Below are positions 18,754 to 26,741 of a stretch of DNA of 64,000 bases, piece after piece. The first letter of the stretch is position 1. The number at the start of each line of letters is the position of its first letter. The DNA lies in NCBI GenBank assembly GCA_003640645.1, contig QGHH01000014.1, positions 62,001 through 126,000 on the forward strand, read 5' to 3'. This stretch comes from Fredinandcohnia aciditolerans (lineage in GTDB: Bacteria; Bacillota; Bacilli; Bacillales; Bacillaceae_L). The position numbers and the translations under genes are program-made. The notes under the pieces were generated by a model. The model was not told the origin of the DNA and ran no database searches. It saw only the letters and a program-made list of their open reading frames with translations.

Positions 18754-18793
18754 AAAAACCCCTTCATTGATGAATAAATCTGAAGGGGTTTTT
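18754..18793. terminator. Bidirectional terminator
   Basis: AAAAACCCCTTCA pairs with TGAAGGGGTTTTT between two convergent genes. Confidence 0.85.
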
Positions 18794-18807
18794 AAAAGCG
18801 GCATACG

Positions 18808-19152
18808 TTAGGCAGACATTTTTCGGCACATTTCAGCACAGTTACGGCAGATATTTGCACACTCTTGGCAATGCGGATCATTAAACATCTCGCAATGTTT
18901 AGCACACTCTTCACAAATCGTCGCACATACATTACAAACAGCAGCTGAGTGAGAACTATTACCTGCCATAAAATGTGCCGCTGTTAAACAAATTTCTACA
19001 CAGTCATGTAAGGTTTGGATACACTTCACTCTTGCTTGAACATCAGGTTCTTGCAAACAAGCAGTTAAACATTCTTCACAGGCTCTCATACATTTTAAAC
19101 ATTCTTCGATACATGCATCCATATTTGATGGAGATGATGACAAAACTCCCAT
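18808..19152 (-). CDS. Cys-rich four-helix-bundle copper-storage protein (Csp/DUF326)
   Basis: A 114-residue cytosolic protein with 19 Cys, arranged mostly as CxxC and CxxxC along predicted helices (for example CIEECLKCMRACEECLTAC and CQECANICRNCAEMC). This is the pattern of Csp3-type proteins, which line the core of a four-helix bundle with thiolates and store many Cu(I) ions. There is no signal peptide, so it would act in the cytosol. A strong GGAGGAATTC lies before the start. It is transcribed opposite to its neighbours from the same intergenic region as the CcdA-like gene. Confidence 0.88.
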   Translation of the reverse strand: MGVLSSSPSNMDACIEECLKCMRACEECLTACLQEPDVQARVKCIQTLHDCVEICLTAAHFMAGNSSHSAAVCNVCATICEECAKHCEMFNDPHCQECANICRNCAEMCRKMSA

Positions 19153-19252
19153 AAGAATTCCTCCTTCTTTTTTTTCGAATTTATTATGTCCAAAATCTTT
19201 TAGGTTATTAAATTTCTATATAACACAACAAAAAATAATTTTAAAAGTTTCA

Positions 19253-19274
19253 TTTCTCCATAATTTCTCCATAA
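19253..19274 (+). promoter_or_regulatory. Perfect 11-bp tandem operator
   Basis: TTTCTCCATAA occurs twice in exact tandem, 95 bp before the CcdA-like gene and 100 bp before the divergent Cys-rich protein gene, so it could serve either. Confidence 0.6.
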
Positions 19275-19368
19275 TTCTTTGTTAAGCTGAAAGATAGTGC
19301 AGAAAAAAAGACCGCTACTTAGAGAGTGCAAATAATGCTACAAGTAATTCTAGGAGTGAAGGACAAAA

Positions 19369-20100
19369 ATGTATCAAATAATTTCCGATATTAGTAATTT
19401 CCTAAGTACACCATTCAGGAATATGTTTTATAGTGTAGAGGGCCTACCTATACTTGCAGCGTTTTTACTAGGCCTTGTAGGTGCTCTAGTTCCATGTCAG
19501 TTTACTGGAAATCTTGGGGCAATCATGATTTACGGTAATAGCTCTGTTCAAAAGAGGGTTGCATGGCAAGAAGTGATCTTTTTCGTACTAGGTAAGATTG
19601 TTGTGTTTTCTGGTCTTGGGCTTTTAGTATGGTTGCTGGGACAGGAATTTCAAGCAAATTCAACGCTGATTTTTCCTTGGGTTCGGAAAGTCGTGGGTCC
19701 TATTTTAATTTTTGTTGGTATTTATCTGGTTGGCCTTTTTAAAATGGGATGGACTTTTTCGTTAGGGAAAATACCTGAGAGATTTTTCAAAAAAGGTAAA
19801 TTAGGTGCCTTTTTAATGGGATTTAGCTTTTCCTTAGGATTTTGTCCAACTATGTTTGTTTTATTTTTTGTTACATTAATGCCGATTGTTTTATCAACAC
19901 CATATGGGGCAGTATTACCAAGCATTTTTGCTATCGGAACATCAATCCCATTACTTTTAGCTATTTTTCTTATCTGGTATTTTGAATTAGGAAGTATATT
20001 TATTAAAAAAGGTAGGAAGGTAGGGGCAATTGTCCAAAAGACAGCCGGTTGGATAATAATTGTACTAGGAGTATTGGATACATTAACTTATTGGACTTGA
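19369..20100 (+). CDS. CcdA/DsbD-like transmembrane thiol transporter
   Basis: A 243-residue integral membrane protein with about six hydrophobic segments. Two conserved Cys lie in the signature places: VPCQFTGN near residue 43 and GFCPTMF near 163. Proteins of this family move reducing equivalents from cytosolic thioredoxin across the membrane to extracellular thioredoxin-like proteins such as ResA, present at 17,294. A related branch (UreH/TauE-like) is associated with metal handling. It starts after AGTGAAGGAC and ends in a terminator. Function by family and context; the electron acceptor is inferred. Confidence 0.75.
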   Translation: MYQIISDISNFLSTPFRNMFYSVEGLPILAAFLLGLVGALVPCQFTGNLGAIMIYGNSSVQKRVAWQEVIFFVLGKIVVFSGLGLLVWLLGQEFQANSTLIFPWVRKVVGPILIFVGIYLVGLFKMGWTFSLGKIPERFFKKGKLGAFLMGFSFSLGFCPTMFVLFFVTLMPIVLSTPYGAVLPSIFAIGTSIPLLLAIFLIWYFELGSIFIKKGRKVGAIVQKTAGWIIIVLGVLDTLTYWT

Positions 20101-20121
20101 GAATTTATAAGACTCTATACT

Positions 20122-20153
20122 AAAAATCCAGTGGATTACCACTGGAATTTTTT
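20122..20153 (+). terminator. Intrinsic terminator
   Basis: TCCAGTGG at 20,127-20,134 pairs with CCACTGGA at 20,139-20,146, followed by T residues. Confidence 0.85.
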
Positions 20154-20210
20154 ATAGGTGCTATTTTTGTTGGGTTTTCCGTTTTCTATGGTTCACAGAA
20201 TATACTTTTT

Positions 20211-20232
20211 TTCTACACAGTTTCTGCAAAAA
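20211..20232 (+). promoter_or_regulatory. 11-bp tandem operator
   Basis: TTCTACACAGT then TTCTGCAAAAA, just upstream of a CsoR-like box and of a decayed gene. Confidence 0.5.
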
Positions 20233-20245
20233 ATTATTTTAAAGT

Positions 20246-20262
20246 ATACCCTATAAAGGTAT
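20246..20262. promoter_or_regulatory. CsoR-like operator
   Basis: ATACCCTATAAAGGTAT is near-palindromic and of the type found before copZ/copA here. It precedes only a pseudogene, so it may be a relic. Confidence 0.6.
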
Positions 20263-20278
20263 TTAGGAAAATAATTCT

Positions 20279-20661
20279 TTAGAAGAACGAACTAGGACTA
20301 CTAATGCAAATGGTGTTGAGATTCAAGCACTTAGATTACTTCCAAATGATGATACTGATGGAATAAAGGTAGATTTTGAAAAATATGAAGTCTTTCAGTT
20401 GAATTTAACAACACACTCAGGGGATCTTTCATCTCTCAACTTAGATAAAAATACTTTCTTAGTTGATGAAAGGAGTAATAAACAAAAGCTATCGGAATAG
20501 GTGACAATAAGCAATGATGCACATCATCCTGTTTATCTTGTAACATACCCCAAAATTGAAGCTTCGGAAGTATCACTTAAAATGAAAATCTTGATAAGGA
20601 ACCTGTTATTATCATGGAGCAAATAAGGGTTGGTCGTTACCTTTTCCATTTTAGTATATGA
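20279..20661 (+). pseudogene. Decayed gene (lipoprotein-like C-terminal domain)
   Basis: A long protein-like frame (NGVEIQALRLLPNDDTDG and onward) lacks a start, is interrupted by TAG at 20,498-20,500 where Trp would fit (SE-stop-VTISNDAHHP), and shifts frame in an A-rich tract near 20,578-20,581, after which ENLDKEPVIIMEQIRVG follows to a stop at 20,659. So the gene has at least a 5' loss, one nonsense and one frameshift mutation. I do not recognise the family. A CsoR-like box and a tandem operator remain in front of it, suggesting that it was once a copper-regulated gene. Confidence 0.65.
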
Positions 20662-20772
20662 TATTATTTCATTGTAACTGGTAACCGTATTCTACGTATC
20701 TCTTTGCAATGTGAAATGTCGGGTAACTTGCAAACTAAATGTAACAACTAATAACTAGGAGTGACTTTTATA

Positions 20773-21771
20773 GTGAAAAAAATAATGGTTTTATTAAGTA
20801 CGTTAGTATTAGCAATCTTTCTTAGTGCATGTGGTGACAAAAATAGTAGTGATAATATGGATGAGCAATCAGGTAAGGAAACAACTCAGACGAATCCAAA
20901 TACAACAAAGTCTTCCGAGGTAGGTAATTTTGATGGCCATCCTAATTTTGAAACATTCGAAGGTTCAATAGATCATATCCATGGTTTAGGTTATGCAGGG
21001 AACCAAAATGCAATCTTTTTTGCAGCACATGATGGTATAAAAGTATTTGATAATGGTAGTTGGTACAGGACAAAAACGGAGAACAATGACTTTATGGGAT
21101 TTAATGCTGTAAATGAAGGGTTTATTTCAAGTGGCCATCCTGGAACAGATTCAAAGTTACCGAACCCAGTAGGTATTATTAGAAGTGTTGATAATGGACA
21201 ATCTCTTGAAAAGCTTGGATTACTTGGTGAAACTGACTTTCATTTGATGGGGGTAGGTTTTGAAACAAACACGATATATGCTTTACCGCCTAACAACAAT
21301 TCAGAGATGCAAGCTGGAGAATTATATATCAGCGAAGATCTAGCGAAGACATGGGAAAAAGTAAGTGCTAAGAATCTAGGTGAAAACCTTATTGGATTAG
21401 CAGTGCACCCTACAAATTCTCAAAATGTTGCAGCTGCTGGAGAAAAAGGAATCTATTATTCAGAAGATAAGGGTAATACATTTGAGTTAATTACAGAAAA
21501 TATGCAAGGAACATCAGTTTATTTTAGTAATGATGCCTTCTGGTTTGGTGGTTATGATGGAAACGCAGTGTTAATTAAAAGGTCATTAACAGATGGTAAG
21601 GAAGAAGAAATCAATTTACCAAAGATGGAACAAGATGCAGTTATGTACATGGCCCAGAATCCAAAAAATCCAGATGAGCTAGTATTTGTAAGTTTTAAGG
21701 GAAATGTTTATCGGTCAGTAGATGGAACAAATACATGGATAACTTTAGTTGAAAATGGGGAAATCCAATAA
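20773..21771 (+). CDS. Propeller-type lipoprotein of the F510_1955 glycosylhydrolase-like family
   Basis: A 332-residue lipoprotein: signal peptide, lipobox LSAC (Cys near 20), Ser/Asn/Thr linker, then a domain with Asp-box-like turns (SEDKGNTFE, SVDNGQSLE, SEDLAKTWEK, SVDGTNTW), the mark of BNR/sialidase propellers. Related proteins are named F510_1955 family in bacilli and often sit in copper and arsenic islands. No enzymatic activity is evident. The GTG at 20,773 is chosen because TAGGAGTGA stands before it. Role unknown; probably an envelope metal-stress protein. Confidence 0.7.
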   Translation: MKKIMVLLSTLVLAIFLSACGDKNSSDNMDEQSGKETTQTNPNTTKSSEVGNFDGHPNFETFEGSIDHIHGLGYAGNQNAIFFAAHDGIKVFDNGSWYRTKTENNDFMGFNAVNEGFISSGHPGTDSKLPNPVGIIRSVDNGQSLEKLGLLGETDFHLMGVGFETNTIYALPPNNNSEMQAGELYISEDLAKTWEKVSAKNLGENLIGLAVHPTNSQNVAAAGEKGIYYSEDKGNTFELITENMQGTSVYFSNDAFWFGGYDGNAVLIKRSLTDGKEEEINLPKMEQDAVMYMAQNPKNPDELVFVSFKGNVYRSVDGTNTWITLVENGEIQ

Positions 21772-21948
21772 AGTAGTTTTTTAAAAGGAAGAAATTCATA
21801 TGCTAAAAATCTTAGTAATAGATAATTAGTTAAGAATTTTTGCAACTGCTTACCATATATTGAGCATTATAGCTTTAAATATAAATCCTCCAATTTCGGA
21901 GAATATGTTTCATGAACCTATTTGCTTCTTTTTAGTTTTATATGAAAT

Positions 21949-22083
21949 ATTATCGCTGTTCCATTAGCTGCAGGTGTATTGTTTAATTTTGGTATTGTAA
22001 TTACACCGGATATCGGAGCAGTTATTATGTCATTGAGTGCGATTGTTTGTGCAATAAACGCTCAATTGATAAGAATTGATTAA
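21949..22083 (+). pseudogene. C-terminal remnant of a copper P-type ATPase
   Basis: The frame reads [15 protein letters not shown] then [20 protein letters not shown] and stops, which is the last two membrane helices typical of copper-transporting P1B ATPases. Just upstream the residues before IIAVP fit only in another frame, so there is also a frameshift. All catalytic parts are missing. It indicates that a second copper exporter gene once stood here. Confidence 0.7.
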
Positions 22084-22133
22084 TTAAAAACAGACTTATT
22101 ATACGCTAGTTACATTGTTGAGCTAACTACTTT

Positions 22134-22154
22134 ACATACCCTAAAGGGGTATGT
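22134..22154. promoter_or_regulatory. CsoR operator before csoR-copZ-copA
   Basis: The palindrome ATACCCTAAAGGGGTAT at 22,136-22,152 extends one or two bases each side. It is a typical copper-sensing CsoR box, placed 33 bp before csoR. Confidence 0.8.
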
Positions 22155-22186
22155 TATGATTTGAATAAGTTAGGAGGTTTAAGCTA

Positions 22187-22522
22187 ATGGAAAACAAAGC
22201 TGAAGAAGTAGTTTGTTGTCATACAGAAGATGATACGTCTGGTCGCAAAAGTCATCATCCTGAACGTATGAAAAAGAATCTAACCAATCGTTTAAACCGT
22301 ATCGAAGGTCAAATTCGAGGCATAAAGGGAATGATTGACAAAGACGTTTACTGTGATGATGTGATTACCCAGATTTCTGCCACACAATCTGCTTTAAACA
22401 GTGTTGCTAAACTTCTTTTGGAAGGTCATTTAAAAGGGTGTGTCGTGGATCGTCTTTCGGAAGGAGACGATGAGGTTTTAGACGAATTAGTTGTGACCAT
22501 TCAAAAACTAATGAAAAAATAA
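22187..22522 (+). CDS. csoR: Copper-sensing repressor CsoR
   Basis: A 111-residue all-helical DUF156 repressor that releases DNA on binding Cu(I). The ligand set is present: Cys in DVYCDDV, His and Cys in EGHLKGC. An N-terminal extension of about 25 residues has two further Cys (VVCCHTE). It starts after GGAGG, is preceded by a CsoR box, and is followed by copZ and copA, each with its own box. Very similar to the second copy at 39,310. Confidence 0.95.
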   Translation: MENKAEEVVCCHTEDDTSGRKSHHPERMKKNLTNRLNRIEGQIRGIKGMIDKDVYCDDVITQISATQSALNSVAKLLLEGHLKGCVVDRLSEGDDEVLDELVVTIQKLMKK

Positions 22523-22540
22523 TTATTTTTAAGCTTTATA

Positions 22541-22556
22541 TACCCCTATATGGGGA
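22541..22556. promoter_or_regulatory. CsoR operator before copZ
   Basis: TACCCCTATATGGGGA, near-palindromic, 33 bp before copZ. Confidence 0.7.
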
Positions 22557-22589
22557 ATTAAATTATATTTTTAAAAGGAGAGTATAAAA

Positions 22590-22796
22590 ATGCAAACAGT
22601 AACATTAAATGTACAAGGAATGTCATGTGGACATTGTGTGAAAGCTGTTGAAGGAAGCGTCGGTCAATTAGAAGGCGTTAACCAAGTAAATGTAAAATTA
22701 GATGAGGCTCAAGTTGAAGTAGCCTTTAATGAATCCCAAGTATCCCTTGATAAAATTAAAGAGACGATAGAAGATCAAGGATATGATGTGAAATAA
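22590..22796 (+). CDS. copZ: Copper chaperone CopZ
   Basis: A 68-residue ferredoxin-fold HMA protein with the Cu(I) site GMSCGHC (Cys 13 and 16). It ferries Cu(I) in the cytosol to the N-terminal domains of CopA and to CsoR. The ribosome site is AAAAGGAGAG. A hairpin right after the stop codon, then another CsoR box, separate it from copA, so both may have separate promoters. Nearly the same as the copy at 39,675. Confidence 0.95.
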   Translation: MQTVTLNVQGMSCGHCVKAVEGSVGQLEGVNQVNVKLDEAQVEVAFNESQVSLDKIKETIEDQGYDVK

Positions 22797-22822
22797 GAGT
22801 GCTTTTCAAAGCACTCTCTCAT
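22796..22822 (+). terminator. Hairpin between copZ and copA
   Basis: AGAGTGCTTT and AAAGCACTCT form a perfect stem with a 2-base loop directly after copZ; weak T tail, so partial termination is likely. Confidence 0.65.
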
Positions 22823-22833
22823 TTTCATTAAAA

Positions 22834-22852
22834 TATACCCCTTATAGGTATA
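22834..22852. promoter_or_regulatory. CsoR operator before copA
   Basis: ATACCCCTTATAGGTAT, near-palindromic, 19 bp before the copA start. Confidence 0.75.
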
Positions 22853-22870
22853 AGAAAGGTAGAGAAGATT

Positions 22871-25306
22871 ATGAGTACAGAAGCTATAGAAGCAAAAAAG
22901 GTAAAAGAAGCCAGTATTCAGATTACAGGAATGACTTGTGCCGCGTGTGCTACTCGAATTGAAAAAGGGTTAAATAAAATGGAGGGTGTTGAGCAAGCAT
23001 CCGTCAATTTAGCACTTGAAAAGTCATCGATTAAATATGACCCTTCTAAACTAAGTGAAGCAGATTTTGAAAAGAAAATCGAAGCACTTGGCTACGGTGT
23101 TGTGAAACAAAAAGCGGAGTTTGATATTACAGGAATGACATGTGCAGCATGTGCAACGCGCATAGAAAAAGGGTTAAATAAGATGGCTGGTGTTGGAACT
23201 GCAAACGTCAATTTAGCACTTGAAAAAGCAACGATTGAATTTAATCCTTCGGAAGTAACGATTGCAGACATTATTGCAAAGGTTGAAAAACTCGGTTACG
23301 GTGCACATCAAAAACAAGAGGATAAAAAACAGATAGACCACCGTGAAAAGGCGATAAAAGATCAGCAACGAAAATTTATAATATCGGCGATTTTATCATT
23401 ACCTTTATTATGGACGATGGTAGGTCACTTTTCCATTACATCATTTTTATATGTACCAGACTTTTTAATGAATCCCTGGATACAAATGATCTTAGCAGCA
23501 CCGGTACAATTTATAATCGGGAAGCAGTTTTATGTTGGTGCCTATAAAGCACTTCGTAATGGTAGCGCAAACATGGATGTACTGGTTGCCATGGGTACTT
23601 CAGCAGCTTATTTTTATAGCGTATATCAAGCAATTGTTACAGCAGGAACACACCACGCTCCGCACCTATATTTTGAAACAAGTGCAGTGCTTATTACACT
23701 GATTGTTTTAGGTAAATTATTTGAAGCAAAAGCAAAAGGCCGTTCATCTGAAGCAATCAAAAAATTAATGGGGCTTCAGGCAAAAACAGCTATCGTTGTA
23801 CGTGATGGAGTTGAAAAAGAAGTACCATTAGAAGAAGTAGTAATTGGTGACACTATTTTAGTGAAGCCTGGTGAGAAAATTCCGGTTGATGGTGAAGTAA
23901 TTGAAGGAACAACAGCCGTTGATGAATCCATGTTAACAGGTGAAAGCTTACCAGTAGATAAAAATGCGGGTGACGTATTATACGGATCAACGATTAACAA
24001 AAACGGTTTTATTAAGATGACAGCAACAAAGGTTGGTCGTGATACAGCATTAGCCCAAATCATTAAAGTAGTAGAAGATGCACAAGGTTCGAAAGCACCA
24101 ATCCAACGTATGGCGGATAAAATTTCAGGAATCTTCGTTCCAATCGTAGTTGGGATTGCCATTCTTACATTCCTAGTGTGGATCATATGGGTAAGTCCAG
24201 GTGAGTTTACACCAGCACTGGAAGTGTTGATTGCCATTCTTGTTATTGCTTGTCCATGTGCCCTAGGACTCGCAACACCGACTTCCATTATGGCAGGAAG
24301 TGGTCGTGCAGCAGAGTTTGGTATTTTGTTCAAAGGTGGCGAGCATTTAGAACTAACACAAGGCATTGATACGGTTGTTGTTGATAAAACAGGTACTGTA
24401 ACTCATGGAAAGCCTGTTTTAACAGATGTCGTATTAGCGGATGGTCAAGATGAAGAGAAATTTTTATCACTTATCGGTGCTGCTGAAAAACAATCTGAGC
24501 ACCCATTAGCACAAGCGATTGTTCAAGGGATACAAGAAAAAGGTATTGAACTTGGTAATGTTCAATTCTTTGAAGCGATTCCAGGTTATGGTGTCATTGC
24601 AACAGTTTCAGGCCAAGGGATTGTGATTGGTACACGTAAACTCATGCAGCAATACGGGATTGATATACAATCCGTTTTACCAATGATGGAAAAATTAGAG
24701 AGTGACGGTAAAACAGCAATGTTAGCTGGTATGAATGGACAATATGCAGGTTTAGTTGCTGTTGCGGATACCGTTAAAGATACATCTAAAGAAGCTGTTC
24801 GTCGCTTACATGAAATGGGCATTCATGTCATTATGATGACAGGTGATAATGAGCGTACAGCACAAGCTATTGGTAAAGAGGTAGGCGTTAATTCAGTTAT
24901 TGCGGAAGTACTTCCTGAGGGTAAAGCGGAAGAAGTGAAGAAATTACAACAACAGGGTAAAAAAGTGGCAATGGTCGGTGACGGTATAAATGACGCACCA
25001 GCACTTGCGACAGCTGACATTGGAATGGCCATTGGCACAGGAACAGACGTTGCGATGGAGGCAGCAGATATTACACTTATTCGTGGTGACCTCAATAGCA
25101 TTGCTGATGCAATTTTAATGAGCCGTAAAACAATGCGTAATATTAAACAAAACTTATTCTGGGCATTTGCCTATAACACAATTGGAATTCCAATTGCTGC
25201 AGTAGGATTACTAGCACCATGGGTAGCGGGTGCGGCGATGGCATTTAGTTCAGTGTCAGTTGTATTAAACGCTTTACGTTTACAAAGGGTAAAATTACAA
25301 AAATAA
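22871..25306 (+). CDS. copA: Copper-exporting P1B-type ATPase CopA
   Basis: An 811-residue ATP-driven Cu(I) exporter. Two N-terminal HMA domains, each with [14 protein letters not shown] (Cys near 23/26 and 91/94), then eight membrane helices with the ion-binding CPCAL near 461, actuator TGES, phosphorylation motif DKTGT near 505, SEHPLA, and [11 protein letters not shown] near 703. Length and motif order are those of Bacillus CopA. All residues needed for transport are present. The ribosome site is AAAGGTAGAG. With csoR and copZ it forms the cytosolic detoxification arm of the island. Confidence 0.97.
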   Translation: MSTEAIEAKKVKEASIQITGMTCAACATRIEKGLNKMEGVEQASVNLALEKSSIKYDPSKLSEADFEKKIEALGYGVVKQKAEFDITGMTCAACATRIEKGLNKMAGVGTANVNLALEKATIEFNPSEVTIADIIAKVEKLGYGAHQKQEDKKQIDHREKAIKDQQRKFIISAILSLPLLWTMVGHFSITSFLYVPDFLMNPWIQMILAAPVQFIIGKQFYVGAYKALRNGSANMDVLVAMGTSAAYFYSVYQAIVTAGTHHAPHLYFETSAVLITLIVLGKLFEAKAKGRSSEAIKKLMGLQAKTAIVVRDGVEKEVPLEEVVIGDTILVKPGEKIPVDGEVIEGTTAVDESMLTGESLPVDKNAGDVLYGSTINKNGFIKMTATKVGRDTALAQIIKVVEDAQGSKAPIQRMADKISGIFVPIVVGIAILTFLVWIIWVSPGEFTPALEVLIAILVIACPCALGLATPTSIMAGSGRAAEFGILFKGGEHLELTQGIDTVVVDKTGTVTHGKPVLTDVVLADGQDEEKFLSLIGAAEKQSEHPLAQAIVQGIQEKGIELGNVQFFEAIPGYGVIATVSGQGIVIGTRKLMQQYGIDIQSVLPMMEKLESDGKTAMLAGMNGQYAGLVAVADTVKDTSKEAVRRLHEMGIHVIMMTGDNERTAQAIGKEVGVNSVIAEVLPEGKAEEVKKLQQQGKKVAMVGDGINDAPALATADIGMAIGTGTDVAMEAADITLIRGDLNSIADAILMSRKTMRNIKQNLFWAFAYNTIGIPIAAVGLLAPWVAGAAMAFSSVSVVLNALRLQRVKLQK

Positions 25307-25407
25307 AGTCACTATTAGCTATAGAGTAAAAAACGATTTGCGTAATTTACTCTATAGTTTTCATACCGAATGTATTTTTTAGGAAAATAGATTAGTAGGA
25401 TGTGAGA

Positions 25408-26043
25408 ATGGGAATGGATCAAAAAGAAGAAAAAAAGGTTAAATTGGCTGTGAACGGCGGAATATCATTCGGAGCAAAATTAAATGCGAAACAACTGGTT
25501 GTCATTGCTGAGTACATGAATGATGGTGATGAACTGGAGTTAACAACTTTCCAACAACTATACATTGATGTATTAGAGAGTGAAGTCGAATTAGTTAAAG
25601 AAAAATTTAAGGAAGTCGGATTGTCCTGTTACCCAGTAGGGAATTATGTGAAAAGCTTAAGAACCTGTAATTTTTGTAAAGGCGCAGAAGAAGAAGGGAT
25701 GCCTGTAGCGATTGAACTTAATAAGCGAATAGCAGGAAAACAAGTTCCTTTTACGCTTCGCCCAGCCTATACAGGATGTCCAGTTGGATGTGGTGAACCT
25801 TTAGTTAATGATATCGGTGTAATGAAAGTAAGAGACGGATATGATTTATACATTGGTGGAAAAGCAAAAGGAAAGGATGCCAAAACTGGCACTCTATTTA
25901 TGGAGCAACTGACTCCAGAACAACTTTATGAGGTTGTTGAAAAAATTATAAATATCTATACTGAACAAGGCAAGAAAAGAGAACAATTTTCTAAATTTAT
26001 AACTCGTTTTGGTTTGGAAAACATAAAACAATTAATAGCCTGA
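25408..26043 (+). CDS. Short nitrite/sulfite reductase-like protein
   Basis: About 211 residues: an N-terminal ferredoxin-like half domain (LAVNGGISFGAKLNAKQL) and one sirohaem/4Fe-4S half domain. Cys are seen in RTCNFCKG and GCPVGCGEP, the second pair spaced CxxxC as in the cluster motif. Full sulfite or nitrite reductases have two such halves and more than 500 residues, so this is a single-repeat form, as in small dissimilatory-type or NirD-like proteins. GTG 25,402 or ATG 25,414 are other possible starts. It is followed by a terminator and stands alone behind copA. The substrate is unknown. Confidence 0.7.
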   Translation: MGMDQKEEKKVKLAVNGGISFGAKLNAKQLVVIAEYMNDGDELELTTFQQLYIDVLESEVELVKEKFKEVGLSCYPVGNYVKSLRTCNFCKGAEEEGMPVAIELNKRIAGKQVPFTLRPAYTGCPVGCGEPLVNDIGVMKVRDGYDLYIGGKAKGKDAKTGTLFMEQLTPEQLYEVVEKIINIYTEQGKKREQFSKFITRFGLENIKQLIA

Positions 26044-26045
26044 TG

Positions 26046-26080
26046 AAAAATGCACTCCGTTTGAGAGTGCATTTGTTTTG
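26046..26080. terminator. Bidirectional terminator
   Basis: AAATGCACTC pairs with GAGTGCATTT, followed by a T-rich tail, between convergent genes. Confidence 0.8.
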
Positions 26081-26115
26081 ATTGCTAATCTTTTGGGTAC
26101 ATTAGAGACCTTTTT

Positions 26116-26250
26116 TCAGGCTTTCTCTTTACTCTGACTACGTAATGCTAATTTTACTGCAAAGTAAACCACTAACCCAGTAAGTAAAAGATTTATTATC
26201 CACCCAAAGCCCATCATCCCCATCATTCCGAAACCATGGCCACCCAACAT
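26116..26250 (-). CDS. Small Met/Gly-rich membrane peptide
   Basis: A 44-residue protein starting MLGGHGFGMMGMMGFG, followed by one membrane segment (WIINLLLTGLVVYFAV) and a basic tail. A ribosome site GAGAGGTG lies eight bases before the ATG. It is 30 bp downstream of the secreted protein gene on the same strand, so probably the second gene of a two-gene unit. Met and His at the outer end suggest Cu(I) contact. Unknown family. Confidence 0.6.
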   Translation of the reverse strand: MLGGHGFGMMGMMGFGWIINLLLTGLVVYFAVKLALRSQSKEKA

Positions 26251-26280
26251 GTTTAAGCACCTCTCATTCATGCAGATGTT

Positions 26281-26526
26281 TTATAAACTTTCATTCATAC
26301 CTCCATCGTGCATTTCTTTGAAATCCGTGTTTTTCATAGAACCATCTTCTCCGTGACAGGATTCAAACATATCCTTTAACTGTGTCTCCGAAAAATCAGG
26401 ATGCATTTTTTGCATATAAGGCTTCATCTTTTCAAAATTAAAGACTCCATCACTCTGTGCGAATACAGCAGTCCCTGTACCTATAACCATTGCAGTCGTT
26501 AATAGTACGATTGCTAACTTTTTCAA
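26281..26526 (-). CDS. Small secreted protein of the copper block
   Basis: An 81-residue protein with a cleavable signal peptide (about residues 1-23, ending AVFAQ) and a short mature part containing FNFEKMKPYMQKMHPDFS, one Cys and several Met and His (SCHGEDG, EMHDGGMN). Strong ribosome site AAGGAGATGAAG. Upstream is a clear tandem operator in the matching orientation. Probably a small extracytoplasmic metal-binding protein; no family recognised. Confidence 0.65.
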   Translation of the reverse strand: MKKLAIVLLTTAMVIGTGTAVFAQSDGVFNFEKMKPYMQKMHPDFSETQLKDMFESCHGEDGSMKNTDFKEMHDGGMNESL

Positions 26527-26572
26527 AGTGCTTCATCTCCTTATCTTTTATTACTTACAGAGTACATAAAAA

Positions 26573-26594
26573 TAATGCAGAATCTATGCAGAAT
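26573..26594 (-). promoter_or_regulatory. 11-bp tandem operator on the minus strand
   Basis: Read on the minus strand: ATTCTGCATAG then ATTCTGCATTA, 47 bp before the secreted protein gene. One of the two best copies, and in the orientation of the gene it precedes. Confidence 0.65.
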
Positions 26595-26741
26595 TTTTGA
26601 ATAGATGGTGAAGATTAAACCTGGAAATTATCAAAAATGATATGATGAGGATATTGGGAATTAAACAAGATATTAATGAAATGCACAATTTCTTGATATT
26701 TTTCAAGTATATTGAATTTAAAATGCTCGAGGGGAAAATGT

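Larger units (their letters stand above)
21772..22186. other. Spacer with relics of two genes
   Basis: An ATG at 21,800 after AAAAGGAAG opens MLKILVIDN then TAG then LRI, which looks like the first residues of a response regulator. Past it nothing continues until the P-type ATPase tail at 21,949. No intact gene. The CsoR box at 22,134-22,154 closes the region. Confidence 0.55.

Noticed and set aside
22871-25306. Long open frames on the minus strand inside copA
   Set aside because: They mirror the codon pattern of the clearly real copA gene and have no ribosome sites or recognisable domains.
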